From Leifsonia sp. Root227 (lineage in GTDB: Bacteria > Actinomycetota > Actinomycetes > Actinomycetales > Microbacteriaceae): a DNA stretch of 64,000 nt. This document shows positions 25,893 through 34,007 of the stretch, one piece after another. Below the pieces are notes generated by a model. That model worked only from the letters and a program-made list of their open reading frames with translations. It was not told where the DNA came from and did no database searches. The DNA is taken from NCBI RefSeq assembly GCF_001428745.1, contig NZ_LMIO01000002.1, forward strand, positions 186,001 through 250,000. The letters are read 5' to 3'. Position 1 is the first letter of the stretch. The number at the start of each line of letters is the position of its first letter. The translations under genes and the position numbers were made by a program.

Positions 25893-25944
25893 GTGCCGAC
25901 GCGACGGAGTCGTGGCGACACGGTTGCCGCAGGCACACGAGCAC

Positions 25945-25980
25945 ATCATCCAGCCCGACTCGATCCTCGACAAGGAGTAG
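25945..25980 (+). repeat. Displaced second copy of the nusA 3' end
   Basis: This stretch, in a different frame from nusA, encodes [11 protein letters not shown] plus a stop, matching the NusA C-terminus [10 protein letters not shown]. Compared with 25829-25864, 28 of 36 bases agree and the differences inside codons fall at third positions. The 80 bp between the copies are not recognisable as nusA. Confidence 0.8.
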
Positions 25981-26013
25981 CCGCGCAGGACCTGGGTGGT
26001 GCGCGGGTGTAAG

Positions 26014-26292
26014 ATGGAAGCTGTTAGAACGTGCGTCGGATGCCGTTCTCGCGCTCCCCGGTCCTCACTTCTGAGGGTCGTCGCCCAGAACTCGAAACTC
26101 GTGGTGGACCATTCCGCCACGCTTCCTGGGCGAGGTGCGTGGCTGCATCCGGTCGTCGGGTGTCTCGACAAAGCCTTGCAGAGGCACGCCTTCGGGCGGG
26201 CCTTGAAGGTCGACGGGATGCTCGATACGACGGCCATCCAGGCCGCACTTGAAGAGAACAGGCTGAACGGCACAGTGAACTCAAATGAGTGA
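26014..26292 (+). CDS. ylxR: YlxR (DUF448) family RNA-binding protein
   Basis: A 92-residue basic protein of the YlxR family, found between nusA and infB in most Gram-positive bacteria. The family start MEAVRTCVGCRSRAPRSSLL with the Cys-x2-Cys pair is present, as is the GRGAWLHP segment that forms the RNA-binding surface. ATG 26014 is preferred over the GTG at 25996 because family members begin just before RTCVGC. A role in ribosome or RNase P-related RNA metabolism has been proposed for the family. Confidence 0.88.
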   Translation: MEAVRTCVGCRSRAPRSSLLRVVAQNSKLVVDHSATLPGRGAWLHPVVGCLDKALQRHAFGRALKVDGMLDTTAIQAALEENRLNGTVNSNE

Positions 26293-26319
26293 CAACTAAT
26301 GAGCGGCTCGAAATGAGAC

Positions 26320-26365
26320 CCGTCCGTAACTAACGGTCTGCCCTGCTAGGGGTAGACCCCCTAGA
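26320..26365 (+). promoter_or_regulatory. Two hairpins in the infB leader
   Basis: CCGTAACTAACGG forms a small hairpin near 26322-26335. A second perfect 7-bp hairpin, CTAGGGG and CCCCTAG with a 5-nt loop, follows at 26346-26364. Both precede the AGGAG ribosome site of infB. They may tune translation or RNA processing of infB inside the operon. Confidence 0.5.
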
Positions 26366-26375
26366 CAGGAGAATT

Positions 26376-29219
26376 GTGGCTGCCAAACCACGCGTACACG
26401 AGGTCGCTACCGAACTCGGAGTAGACAGCAAGATCGCTCTTGCGAAACTGAAGGAAATGGGCGAGTTCGTCAAGGGACCGTCCTCCAGCATCGAACCGCC
26501 TGTGGCGCGCAAGCTTCGCGCCGCCCTCGAGGCGGACGGCTTCACGGCCGACAAGGCTGCCGCGGCAGCATCCACCGAGCAGAAGGCTGCTGCGCCCAAG
26601 TCGGGTGCCGCGAGCTCTGCTCCCACGCCGGGTGCGACGCGCCCGTCCTCCGCACCCAACCCGGGTGGCACCGCTCCCAAGCCGGCAGCTCCGCTGTCCG
26701 TCGCAGAGCGTCAGGCCCTCGCGGAGCAGAAGGCAGCAGCCGAGAAGGCGGAGGCCGACAAGGCAGCTGCAGACGCCAAGGCGAAGGCCGCACAGGATGC
26801 TCCGGCAGCCGCGGCCACGACGGAAGCGCCTTCGGACGCCGTCAAGCCGAACACGCCGCGCCCCGCAGGTGGAAACGCCGCGGGGAGCAGCAGCATCCCG
26901 CGTCCTGGCGCTCCGCGTCCAGGCAACAACCCCTTCGCATCCAACCAGGGCATGGGTCAGCGCCCGAGCGCTCCCCGTCCTGGCAACAACCCGTTCGCGA
27001 GCTCGCAGGGCATGGGTCAGCGACCGACGCCGGGCAACATCCCGCGTCCGACGCCTCCGCGTCCAGGATCGCCGCGTCCCGGCGCTCCTGGTGCAGGCGG
27101 AAACCGTCCCGGTCAGCGTCCAGGCGGCGCAGGCGGAAGCCGTCCGGGCTTCCAGCAGCGTCCGGGTGGCGGTGGAGCAGGAGCCGGCGCAGGCGCCGGC
27201 GGCGGCTTCCAGCGCCCCGGCGGCGGCTTCGGCGGCCCGCGTCCAGCGGGTGGCGGAGGTGGCCGAGGCCGTGGACCTGGCGGAGGAACCGCCGGTGCGT
27301 TCGGTCGTGGTGGCGGCAAGAGCAAGGCTCGCAAGTCGAAGCGCGCCAAGAGGCAGGAATTCGAGCTGAGGGAAGCTCCGTCGCTGGGCGGCGTGAGCGT
27401 TCCCCGTGGCGACGGCAACACCGTCGTCCGGCTGCGCCGCGGCGCATCCATCTCGGACTTCGCCGACAAGATCGACGCCAGCCCCGGAAACCTGGTCACC
27501 GTGCTGTTCCACCTCGGTGAGATGGCGACGGCGACCGAGTCCCTGGACGAGGCAACGTTCGGTGTGCTGGGCGAAGAACTCGGCTACAAGGTGCAGATCG
27601 TGTCCCCGGAGGACGAGGACAAGGAGCTGCTCGAAGGCTTCGACATCGACCTCGACCAGGAGCTCGAGGACGAGACGGACGAAGACCTCGAGATCCGCCC
27701 GCCGGTGGTCACCGTCATGGGCCACGTCGACCACGGTAAGACCCGTCTTCTCGACGCGATCCGCAATGCCAACGTCGTCGCAGGCGAGGCAGGTGGCATC
27801 ACCCAGCACATCGGTGCGTACCAGGTGTGGACGGAGCACGAGGGCATCGAGCGTGCCATCACCTTCATCGACACGCCAGGTCACGAGGCGTTCACCGCCA
27901 TGCGTGCCCGTGGTGCGCAGGTCACCGACATCGCGATCCTCGTGGTCGCGGCGGACGACGGCATCATGCCGCAGACCATCGAGGCCTTGAACCACGCCCA
28001 GGCGGCCGGTGTGCCGATCGTGGTCGCGGTCAACAAGATCGACAAGCCGGACGCCAACCCGGCCAAGGTGCGCCAGCAGCTCACCGAGTTCGGGCTGGTC
28101 GCGGAGGAGTACGGCGGAGACGTCATGTTCGTCGACGTGTCCGCCAGGAACGACATCGGCATCCAGGACCTCCTGGACGCGGTGCTGCTCACTGCGGACG
28201 CCGGTCTCGACCTGCGCTCCAACCCCAACAAGGATGCGCGCGGTATCGCGATCGAGGCCAAGCTCGACAAGGGCCGCGGTGCTGTCGCGACCGTGCTCAT
28301 CCAGTCGGGAACGCTGCGCGTCGGCGACTCGATCGTCGCCGGAACGGCTTACGGCCGCGTCCGTGCGATGGTCGACGAGAACGGCGACGCCGTCCACGAG
28401 GCCTTCCCGTCGCGTCCCGTGCAGGTGCAGGGTCTCTCCAGCGTTCCGCGTGCAGGTGACACCTTCCTCGTCACAGAGGAAGACCGCACCGCGCGTCAGA
28501 TCGCCGAGAAGCGCGAAGCAGCAGAGCGCAACGCCATGCTGGCGAAGTCGCGCAAGCGCATCTCGCTCGAGGACTTCACCCGTGCTCTGGAAGAGGGCAA
28601 GGTCGAGGCGCTCAATCTCATCATCAAGGGCGACGTGTCCGGTGCCGTGGAGGCCCTGGAAGAGTCCCTGATGAAGATCGAGGTCGACGACTCGGTCCAG
28701 CTCCGCATCCTGCACCGCGGCGTCGGCGCGATCACCGAGTCGGACATCGACCTGGCGACCATCGACAACGCGATCGTGATCGGCTTCAACGTCCGCCCGG
28801 ACGTCAAGGCCCGCGAGCGTGCCGCCCGCGAGGGTGTGGATGTGCGCTTCTACTCGGTCATCTACAACGCGATCGACGACATCGAGAACTCCCTCAAGGG
28901 CATGCTCAAGCCGGAGTTCGAAGAGGTCCAGTCCGGTGTCGCCGAGATCCGCGAGGTGTTCCGCTCCTCCAAGTTCGGCAACATCGCCGGTGTCATCGTC
29001 CGCTCCGGAACGATCACGCGCAACGCCAAGGCGCGCGTCATCCGCGACGGCGTGGTGGTGGGAGACAACCTCACCATCGAGTCGCTGCGTCGCTTCAAGG
29101 ACGACGTCACCGAGGTGCGTACGGACTTCGAGGCCGGTATCGGACTCGGCAAGTTCAACGACATCCAGATCGGCGACGAGATCGAGACGACCGAAATGCG
29201 GGAGAAGCCCCGCGTCTAG
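26376..29219 (+). CDS. infB: Translation initiation factor IF-2
   Basis: A 947-residue IF-2 that brings initiator tRNA to the 30S subunit. An IF2_N domain (residues 1-50, [20 protein letters not shown]) is followed by a low-complexity Ala/Pro/Gly linker to about residue 320, which ends in a Gly-Arg-rich segment and a Lys/Arg patch. The GTPase motifs are GHVDHGKT (about 449), DTPGHE (about 498) and NKID (about 551). C-terminal beta-barrel and fMet-tRNA-binding domains complete the protein. It starts with GTG 26376 after AGGAG. Confidence 0.97.
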   Translation: MAAKPRVHEVATELGVDSKIALAKLKEMGEFVKGPSSSIEPPVARKLRAALEADGFTADKAAAAASTEQKAAAPKSGAASSAPTPGATRPSSAPNPGGTAPKPAAPLSVAERQALAEQKAAAEKAEADKAAADAKAKAAQDAPAAAATTEAPSDAVKPNTPRPAGGNAAGSSSIPRPGAPRPGNNPFASNQGMGQRPSAPRPGNNPFASSQGMGQRPTPGNIPRPTPPRPGSPRPGAPGAGGNRPGQRPGGAGGSRPGFQQRPGGGGAGAGAGAGGGFQRPGGGFGGPRPAGGGGGRGRGPGGGTAGAFGRGGGKSKARKSKRAKRQEFELREAPSLGGVSVPRGDGNTVVRLRRGASISDFADKIDASPGNLVTVLFHLGEMATATESLDEATFGVLGEELGYKVQIVSPEDEDKELLEGFDIDLDQELEDETDEDLEIRPPVVTVMGHVDHGKTRLLDAIRNANVVAGEAGGITQHIGAYQVWTEHEGIERAITFIDTPGHEAFTAMRARGAQVTDIAILVVAADDGIMPQTIEALNHAQAAGVPIVVAVNKIDKPDANPAKVRQQLTEFGLVAEEYGGDVMFVDVSARNDIGIQDLLDAVLLTADAGLDLRSNPNKDARGIAIEAKLDKGRGAVATVLIQSGTLRVGDSIVAGTAYGRVRAMVDENGDAVHEAFPSRPVQVQGLSSVPRAGDTFLVTEEDRTARQIAEKREAAERNAMLAKSRKRISLEDFTRALEEGKVEALNLIIKGDVSGAVEALEESLMKIEVDDSVQLRILHRGVGAITESDIDLATIDNAIVIGFNVRPDVKARERAAREGVDVRFYSVIYNAIDDIENSLKGMLKPEFEEVQSGVAEIREVFRSSKFGNIAGVIVRSGTITRNAKARVIRDGVVVGDNLTIESLRRFKDDVTEVRTDFEAGIGLGKFNDIQIGDEIETTEMREKPRV

Positions 29220-29228
29220 GCATGGACA

Positions 29229-29260
29229 GGAGGTCCGGAGGGTTCGCTCTCCGGGCCTCC
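29229..29260 (+). terminator. Hairpin between infB and rbfA
   Basis: GGAGGTCCGGAG (29229-29240) pairs with CTCCGGGCCTCC (29249-29260) with one T-G pair and an 8-nt loop. It lies 10 bp after the infB stop and could partially terminate or protect the infB message. Confidence 0.6.
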
Positions 29261-29269
29261 TCCCATCCC

Positions 29270-29307
29270 GGCACGTGGCATCACGGCACGTGGCATCACG
29301 GCAGGTG
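29270..29307 (+). repeat. 15-bp tandem repeat before rbfA
   Basis: The unit GGCACGTGGCATCAC occurs twice (29270-29284, 29285-29299) followed by a partial third unit to 29307. It sits directly before the rbfA ribosome site AAGGAGAG. Confidence 0.85.
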
Positions 29308-29320
29308 AAGGAGAGACAAC

Positions 29321-29758
29321 ATGGCTGATCCGGCACGCGCGAGGAAGCTCGCGGACAGAATCAAGGTCATCATCGCCAAGCGGCTCGAGCGCGGCGTCCG
29401 CGACCCGCGTATGGGCTTCGTGACGATCACCGATGTGCAGGTGACCGGCGATCTGCAGCACGCCTCGGTCTTCTACACGGTGTATGGCACCGACGAGGAG
29501 CGCACGGACACGGCGGCGGCGCTTGCTGCGGCCACCGGCATGCTGCGCAGCGAGGTGGGCAAGAACATCACAGCGCGCCTGACCCCGTCGCTGGAGTTCA
29601 TCCTGGATGCGATCCCGGAGAACGCGGCGCACATCGAGGACCTGCTGCGCGAAGCGCGTCAGCGCGACACCGAGGTGGCCGGGCTGGCCGCCGGTGCCGC
29701 GTACGCGGGCGACGAGGACCCGTACGTCAAGCCCCGCGACGAGGACGAAGAGGACTAA
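29321..29758 (+). CDS. rbfA: 30S ribosome-binding factor RbfA
   Basis: A 145-residue KH-fold protein that helps mature the 16S rRNA 5' end and the 30S subunit. Conserved parts are ARKLADRIKVIIAKRLERG at the N-terminus, RMGFVTITDVQVTGDLQHA, and ARLTPSLEFILDAIPENAAH. The C-terminal ~25 residues are acidic (YVKPRDEDEED). ATG 29321 follows AAGGAGAG. It is the last gene of the nusA operon and is followed by a long palindrome. Confidence 0.95.
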   Translation: MADPARARKLADRIKVIIAKRLERGVRDPRMGFVTITDVQVTGDLQHASVFYTVYGTDEERTDTAAALAAATGMLRSEVGKNITARLTPSLEFILDAIPENAAHIEDLLREARQRDTEVAGLAAGAAYAGDEDPYVKPRDEDEED

Positions 29759-29766
29759 GAACACAT

Positions 29767-29826
29767 TCGAGCCGGGACTTGTGCACGCAGCGCTTCGGCG
29801 TGTCGCGTGCACAAGTCCCGGCTCGA
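29767..29826 (+). repeat. 60-bp intergenic palindrome, family 1, copy C
   Basis: The best-preserved copy. Pairing extends beyond the 60-bp core: 29-nt arms at 29760-29788 and 29805-29833 with one mismatch. GGCGTGTCGC (core positions 31-40) is conserved. It lies exactly between the ends of rbfA and the convergent mutY gene, so it can terminate both. Confidence 0.92.
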
Positions 29827-29833
29827 TTGTGTT

Positions 29834-30712
29834 TTAGGGGAGGGTGTAGCCGGCATCGACGGCGACGGCGAGGCCGTCGGCGAGGAGGCCGGCCAGGGCG
29901 CGGTCGCGCTGGGCGGCGTCCGGCCAGACGGCTTCGAGCTCGGCGGCGGAGACCGGGATGTGCGAGGCGCGCAGCTCGGCCAGGATGCGGCCGCGCACCT
30001 GCCGGTCGCTTCCCTCGTACTTCTTTTGCACGGCCTTCTTCTGGCCGGCGTACTCCGGATAGCCGGCCTGCCGCCACGCGCACACCTCCGCGAGCGGGCA
30101 GACGTCGCAGCGCGGCGTCCTGGCGACGCAGACCAGTGCGCCGAGCTCCATCATCCCGGCGTTGAACGCCGCAGCGGCCGCGCGGTCTGCCGGGAGCAGC
30201 GCATCCATCGCCGCCAGGTCGCGTTTTCCGGGAGGGCCAGGCTCGCCCTGGCCGTCGACCGCGCGGGCGATGACCCGGCGGATGTTCGTGTCGACCACCG
30301 GGTGCCGGTGGCCGTAGGCGAACACCGCGACCGCACGCGCCGTGTAGTCGCCGATGCCGGGGAGGGCGAGCAGCGCATCCACGTCGTCCGGCACCACGCC
30401 GTCGTGGTGTTCGGTGATGGCGACCGCGCAGGCGTGCAGCCACAGCGCGCGGCGCGGGTAGCCGAGCGACTGCCACGCGCGCACGGCCTCGCCTGGAGGG
30501 ACGGCGGCGAGATCGGCCGGGGTCGGCCAGCGCGTCAGCCACTCCTCGAGGCGCGGGATCACCCGGTTCACCGGGGTCTGCTGCAGCATGAACTCGCTGA
30601 CAAGGGTGCCCCAGGCGGTGAAGCCGTCCCTGCGCCACGGCAGGTCGCGGCGATTGGCGTGGAACCAGTCGATGACGGAGGAGGAGAACGTGTCGAGCTC
30701 CGCATCCGCCAT
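29834..30712 (-). CDS. mutY: A/G-specific adenine glycosylase
   Basis: A 292-residue base-excision repair enzyme that removes A mispaired with 8-oxoG. The helix-hairpin-helix GPD region is LLALPGIGDYTARAVAVFAY (about residue 112) with catalytic Asp in VVDTNIRRVIAR. The Glu of the active site is in SEFMLQQTPVNRV. The iron-sulfur ligands are CVARTPRCDVCPLAEVC (C-x6-C-x2-C-x5-C). It lacks a full C-terminal NUDT-like 8-oxoG recognition domain, as usual in actinobacterial MutY. ATG 30712 has TACGCT 6 nt upstream. Confidence 0.93.
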   Translation of the reverse strand: MADAELDTFSSSVIDWFHANRRDLPWRRDGFTAWGTLVSEFMLQQTPVNRVIPRLEEWLTRWPTPADLAAVPPGEAVRAWQSLGYPRRALWLHACAVAITEHHDGVVPDDVDALLALPGIGDYTARAVAVFAYGHRHPVVDTNIRRVIARAVDGQGEPGPPGKRDLAAMDALLPADRAAAAAFNAGMMELGALVCVARTPRCDVCPLAEVCAWRQAGYPEYAGQKKAVQKKYEGSDRQVRGRILAELRASHIPVSAAELEAVWPDAAQRDRALAGLLADGLAVAVDAGYTLP

Positions 30713-30718
30713 CGTTCC

Positions 30719-30724
30719 AGCGTA
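30719..30724 (-). promoter_or_regulatory. -10 box, leaderless start of mutY
   Basis: TACGCT on the minus strand, 6 nt before ATG 30712; faces the leaderless promoter at 30757. Confidence 0.6.
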
Positions 30725-30756
30725 ATCGTTGCGGGGCGTTCGACAGATTCGCGGCT

Positions 30757-30762
30757 TAGGCT
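30757..30762 (+). promoter_or_regulatory. -10 box, leaderless start of the kinase-like gene
   Basis: TAGGCT, then 6 nt, then ATG 30769. Confidence 0.6.
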
Positions 30763-30768
30763 CGTGCC

Positions 30769-31356
30769 ATGAAGCTTCCACCGACGCCGCGCGTCCTGTT
30801 CCTCCGCGAACTGGTCGGCGAGGTGACGCGCAGTTACGGGCACGGACGCACCATGGTGGCCGTCGACGGCACGACGGACACCGCGTCGTTCGCCGACGAC
30901 CTCGCCGAGGTGTTCCGCGAGGCGGGCTATGACACCTTCCGGTCGTCGATGACCGACTTCCACCGCCCGCGCGCCGACCGCACCAGGCTCGGGCCGGAGT
31001 CCGACCTCGACTACTACCGTTCGTCGTTCGACTACGTGACGTTCCGGCGGGTGCTGATCGACCCGTACCGGATGGCGGGAAGCACCGGTTTCCAGACCGC
31101 GGCGTTCGACGAGCGACGGGATGTGCCGATCGAGAGCCGCTGGGAGACCACCGGTCAGGATGCGGTGCTCGTGGTCGACGGCGAGTTCCTGTTGCGGCCG
31201 GAGCTGCGCGGCATCTGGCACTACTCCGTCGCGCTGGTGAACACGCCGCAGGACCCGGTCTACGAGAACGACGCCGAGCCGCGGATGTGGGCGAGCGCTC
31301 TGGTGGACGACAGCGACCCTGACCTTCCGCGGCGGGTGTTCGCGGACAGCTGCTGA
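30769..31356 (+). CDS. Uridine-kinase-like protein lacking the P-loop
   Basis: A 195-residue protein resembling the uridine kinase/NTPase family seen in actinobacteria. The segment MVAVDGTTDTASFADDLAEV aligns with the Walker A region of those kinases but has no GK[ST]. The following FRSSMTDFHRPRADR, DYYRSSFDYVTFRR and VLVVDGEFLLRPELRGIW segments match the family closely. ATP binding in the usual way is therefore doubtful and it may be a pseudo-kinase. It is divergent from mutY with a 56-bp shared promoter region. Confidence 0.65.
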   Translation: MKLPPTPRVLFLRELVGEVTRSYGHGRTMVAVDGTTDTASFADDLAEVFREAGYDTFRSSMTDFHRPRADRTRLGPESDLDYYRSSFDYVTFRRVLIDPYRMAGSTGFQTAAFDERRDVPIESRWETTGQDAVLVVDGEFLLRPELRGIWHYSVALVNTPQDPVYENDAEPRMWASALVDDSDPDLPRRVFADSC

Positions 31357-31380
31357 CCCCGCCGATGGCGGGCGCGGCGG

Positions 31381-32382
31381 TTACAGCAGCGCGCGCATCC
31401 GGTCGGCGACGACGGCGGGTTCGATGAACGCGCGCGTGCGCTCGACCTCGTGCACCAGGTCGACGATGGCGGCGTTGATCGGCGCCTCTCGCCCGAGCTC
31501 GTGCGCTTCGCCGACGATCGCGCCGTTGAGGTAGTCGATCTCGGTGAGCTGGCCGCGCCGGATGCTCTGCAGCGTCGATCCAGGGTTGGGAGTGGCGCCC
31601 ATCCGGCGCCGCATCGTCAGCGGCACCAGCTGGCCCGCCCAGAGTGGAGCCGCGGCGACGAACCGCAGGATGCCGTTGCTGAGGCCCTGGATGCTGCCGT
31701 AGCGGATGCCACGGTCGAAGCCGATCCTGACGGCCTCGCGCATGCTGGCCGTCACGATGCGGCGCAGCGCGCGGTCGCCGAGCGTGTCCTGCGCGCTCAG
31801 CCCGGTGATGGCCGGCATGGCGTTGATCTGGTTGACGATGAGCTTGGTCCACTGGGCGCCGTCGAAGTTGGCGACGGCGAACGTCGGCATGGCGGCGTCG
31901 AGGACGCGGGTGGCGAAGACGGCGGACTCCGGCGGCTCGCCGCTGCCGGCCCCGATGTAGGTGTTGGCCGCCGTGGTGACGCTGACGCGGCCAGGGGAGA
32001 GGAAGCTCGCAGCGTAGAGGGCGAGGGCACCGACGCAGTCCGAGCCTGGCAGCATGGTCGCGGCCTGGCGCAGCCCGGTGAGCCCGTTCTGCACGACGAC
32101 CACGGGGATGCCGCCGAGGAGGTGCTGGTTCTCGCGGATGGCGGCGGCCGCATCCTGTGCCTTGGTGCACAGGAAGGCGAGTTCCGGCTGGATGCGCAGG
32201 ATCTCGTCTGCGTCGATCCTGGCCGTGTGCGAGCCCCACGCCCCGTCGAGGCGGAGCCCGTCCGCGCGGATCGCGACGAGCTGCGCTCCGCGCGCCGTCA
32301 CCTCGACCTGGTGGCCGACGCGATCGAGCAGGGCTGCGATGGTGCCGCCGATGGCTCCCGCTCCGATGACGCCGATCCGCAT
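31381..32382 (-). CDS. panE: Ketopantoate reductase family protein
   Basis: A 333-residue NADPH-dependent 2-dehydropantoate reductase family member. The dinucleotide motif GVIGAGAIGGTIAALL is at residues 4-19. The catalytic Lys is in GAQWTKLIVNQINAMPAITG (about residue 180), and the Glu of the C-terminal domain lies in LTEIDYLNGAIVGEAH with the typical substrate-binding NG. It could supply pantoate for coenzyme A, but paralogues with other oxo-acid substrates are common. ATG 32382 follows TAGGGT by 6 nt, so the transcript is probably leaderless. Confidence 0.83.
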   Translation of the reverse strand: MRIGVIGAGAIGGTIAALLDRVGHQVEVTARGAQLVAIRADGLRLDGAWGSHTARIDADEILRIQPELAFLCTKAQDAAAAIRENQHLLGGIPVVVVQNGLTGLRQAATMLPGSDCVGALALYAASFLSPGRVSVTTAANTYIGAGSGEPPESAVFATRVLDAAMPTFAVANFDGAQWTKLIVNQINAMPAITGLSAQDTLGDRALRRIVTASMREAVRIGFDRGIRYGSIQGLSNGILRFVAAAPLWAGQLVPLTMRRRMGATPNPGSTLQSIRRGQLTEIDYLNGAIVGEAHELGREAPINAAIVDLVHEVERTRAFIEPAVVADRMRALL

Positions 32383-32388
32383 CCCCCC

Positions 32389-32394
32389 ACCCTA
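32389..32394 (-). promoter_or_regulatory. -10 box, leaderless start of the ketopantoate reductase gene
   Basis: TAGGGT on the minus strand, then six G, then ATG 32382. Confidence 0.6.
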
Positions 32395-32451
32395 GCCGCG
32401 GGCGGGGGGATGCGGTGCCGGGGGCCGACTGAGCGCTCGGGGCGCAGCGCG

Positions 32452-33918
32452 CTAGTCGACCAGTGCGGCGGCCTGCGCGGAGCCCTCGGCGGCGACCGCC
32501 TCGGTGATCTCGGCTTCCGCGTCCTGACGACGGCGGCGGACGATACCGGACGGCAGCGCGAGCGAGATGACGGCGGCGACAGCGAGCACACCGGCGCCGA
32601 CCCAGATGGAGGGGATGGCCGCATCCACGTAGCCGGTCGGCGTGAGGGTTCCACCCGCGCCGGTGAACACGGCGGTGAGCACGGCGATGCCGAGGGCGAC
32701 GCCGATCTCGCGGAGCGTGGAGTTGGTGCCGGACGCCTTCGCGTGGTCCGCCGGCTTCATGTTGGCGAGCACCGCGGTGGAGCTCGGCGCGAACACCAGG
32801 CCCATGCCGATCCCTGCGAGTGCGAACGGCGGCCACATCGACGAGTACGCGAGGTCGGCGGACAGGGTCAGCGCGATCCAGGCCATCGCGACGGCGAGGA
32901 AGGTGAGGCCGAGGAGGATCGGCAGCCGAGTGCCCGTGCGCCCGGAGACGAGGCCGGTGAGCGGCGCGACGACCATCGGTGCGAGCGTCCACGGCATCGT
33001 CATCACCCCCGCCTCGAGCGGCGTGTGGCCCTGCACCACCTGCAGGAACTGGATGAGGATGAACACCGCCCCGAAGATGCCGAAGCTGAACGTCACGCCG
33101 ACCAGGTTGGCCACGGTGAAGCTGCGGTCGCGGAACAGTCGCAGCGGCAGCAGAGGGGCGGATGCCCGGCCCTCCCAGAAGACGAACGCCACCAGCAGCG
33201 CAGCACCGGCGATCAGGGCGCCGAGCACTTCGAAGCTGTCCCAGCCGGCATCGTTGCCGCGCACGATCCCGAACACGATGCCGAGGACGCCGGGGCCGGC
33301 GAGCAGCAGGCCGACGATGTCGGCGCGGACCCGCTCGCCGAAGCTGTTCGGCAGCGCGGCGAGCACGAGGGGCACGGCGATGATGCCGAGCGGGACGTTC
33401 AGCCAGAAGATGGCCTGCCAGTTCCAGCCCTGCACCACGGCGCCGCCGATCAGCGGGCCTGTCGCGACGCCGAGGCCGGCGATGCCTCCCCAGATGCCGA
33501 TGGCGGCCGGGCGCAGCTTGGCGCTGACACTGCCGGCCAGGAGGGTGAGCGACAGGGGCATGAGGGCCGCCGCTCCGACGCCCTGCACCGCGCGGGCGAG
33601 GATGAGCATCCACGGCTCGGTGGCAAGGGCGCTGGCCGCAGAGGCGAGCGTGAAGATGGCGATGCCGCTGAGGAAGACCGTTCGGCGTCCGAACCGGTCG
33701 CCGAGGGCGACGGCCATCAGCATGAAGGTGGCGAAGCTGAGGGTGTACGCGTTGATGACCCACTGCAGCTCCTCGATGGAGGCACTGAGGTCTTTCGCGA
33801 TCACGGGAAGCGCGCTGGTGACGACGAGGTTGTCGAGGGTCGCCATGAACATCGGGAGCGATGCAGCGACGATGGCCAGCCAAATCGGGATGCGGCGGGC
33901 GGTGGATGGGGACGACAT
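32452..33918 (-). CDS. MFS multidrug exporter, DHA2 (EmrB/QacA) type
   Basis: A 488-residue transporter with about 14 hydrophobic segments, the DHA2 pattern. Motif A is ALGDRFGRRTVFLSGI near residue 73 and motif C is GVGAAALMPLSLTLLAG near residue 110. It should expel lipophilic or cationic drugs in exchange for protons. ATG 33918 is chosen since AGGA lies 8 nt before it, while the ATG three codons upstream directly abuts that site. It is divergent from a TetR gene and two palindromic operators lie between them. Confidence 0.87.
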   Translation of the reverse strand: MSSPSTARRIPIWLAIVAASLPMFMATLDNLVVTSALPVIAKDLSASIEELQWVINAYTLSFATFMLMAVALGDRFGRRTVFLSGIAIFTLASAASALATEPWMLILARAVQGVGAAALMPLSLTLLAGSVSAKLRPAAIGIWGGIAGLGVATGPLIGGAVVQGWNWQAIFWLNVPLGIIAVPLVLAALPNSFGERVRADIVGLLLAGPGVLGIVFGIVRGNDAGWDSFEVLGALIAGAALLVAFVFWEGRASAPLLPLRLFRDRSFTVANLVGVTFSFGIFGAVFILIQFLQVVQGHTPLEAGVMTMPWTLAPMVVAPLTGLVSGRTGTRLPILLGLTFLAVAMAWIALTLSADLAYSSMWPPFALAGIGMGLVFAPSSTAVLANMKPADHAKASGTNSTLREIGVALGIAVLTAVFTGAGGTLTPTGYVDAAIPSIWVGAGVLAVAAVISLALPSGIVRRRRQDAEAEITEAVAAEGSAQAAALVD

Positions 33919-33950
33919 GCTGCACATCCTGTCGAGTGAATGGGAATGTT

Positions 33951-33966
33951 GTTATCGGATGATTAC
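33951..33966. promoter_or_regulatory. TetR operator 1
   Basis: GTTATC, 4-bp spacer, GATTAC, inside the longer imperfect palindrome 33947-33970 (TGTTGTTATC / GATTACAACA). It lies before the MFS gene. Confidence 0.7.
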
Positions 33967-33982
33967 AACAGGGTCGAGATTA

Positions 33983-33998
33983 GTAATCAACTGATAAC
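33983..33998. promoter_or_regulatory. TetR operator 2
   Basis: GTAATC, 4-bp spacer, GATAAC. Same GTWATC-N4-GATWAC pattern as operator 1, centred 32 bp away, about three helical turns. It covers the -10 box of the tetR gene. Confidence 0.7.
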
Positions 33999-34000
33999 CT
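33995..34000 (+). promoter_or_regulatory. -10 box, leaderless start of the TetR gene
   Basis: TAACCT, then 7 nt, then GTG 34008; overlaps operator 2. Confidence 0.55.
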
Positions 34001-34007
34001 GTCAAGT

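Noticed and set aside
25876-25980. 34-codon frame ending in the second nusA 3' copy
   Set aside because: No ribosome site or promoter, and only its end matches anything; treated as remnant DNA.
26361-29336. Minus-strand frame of 991 codons opposite infB
   Set aside because: Mirror of the infB coding bias; low-complexity, no motif, and infB is certain.
29834-33925. Open minus-strand frame of 1363 codons covering mutY, the panE region and the MFS gene
   Set aside because: Only its 3' part is mutY; the rest is shadow of GC-rich genes, Arg/Pro/His-rich with no domain.
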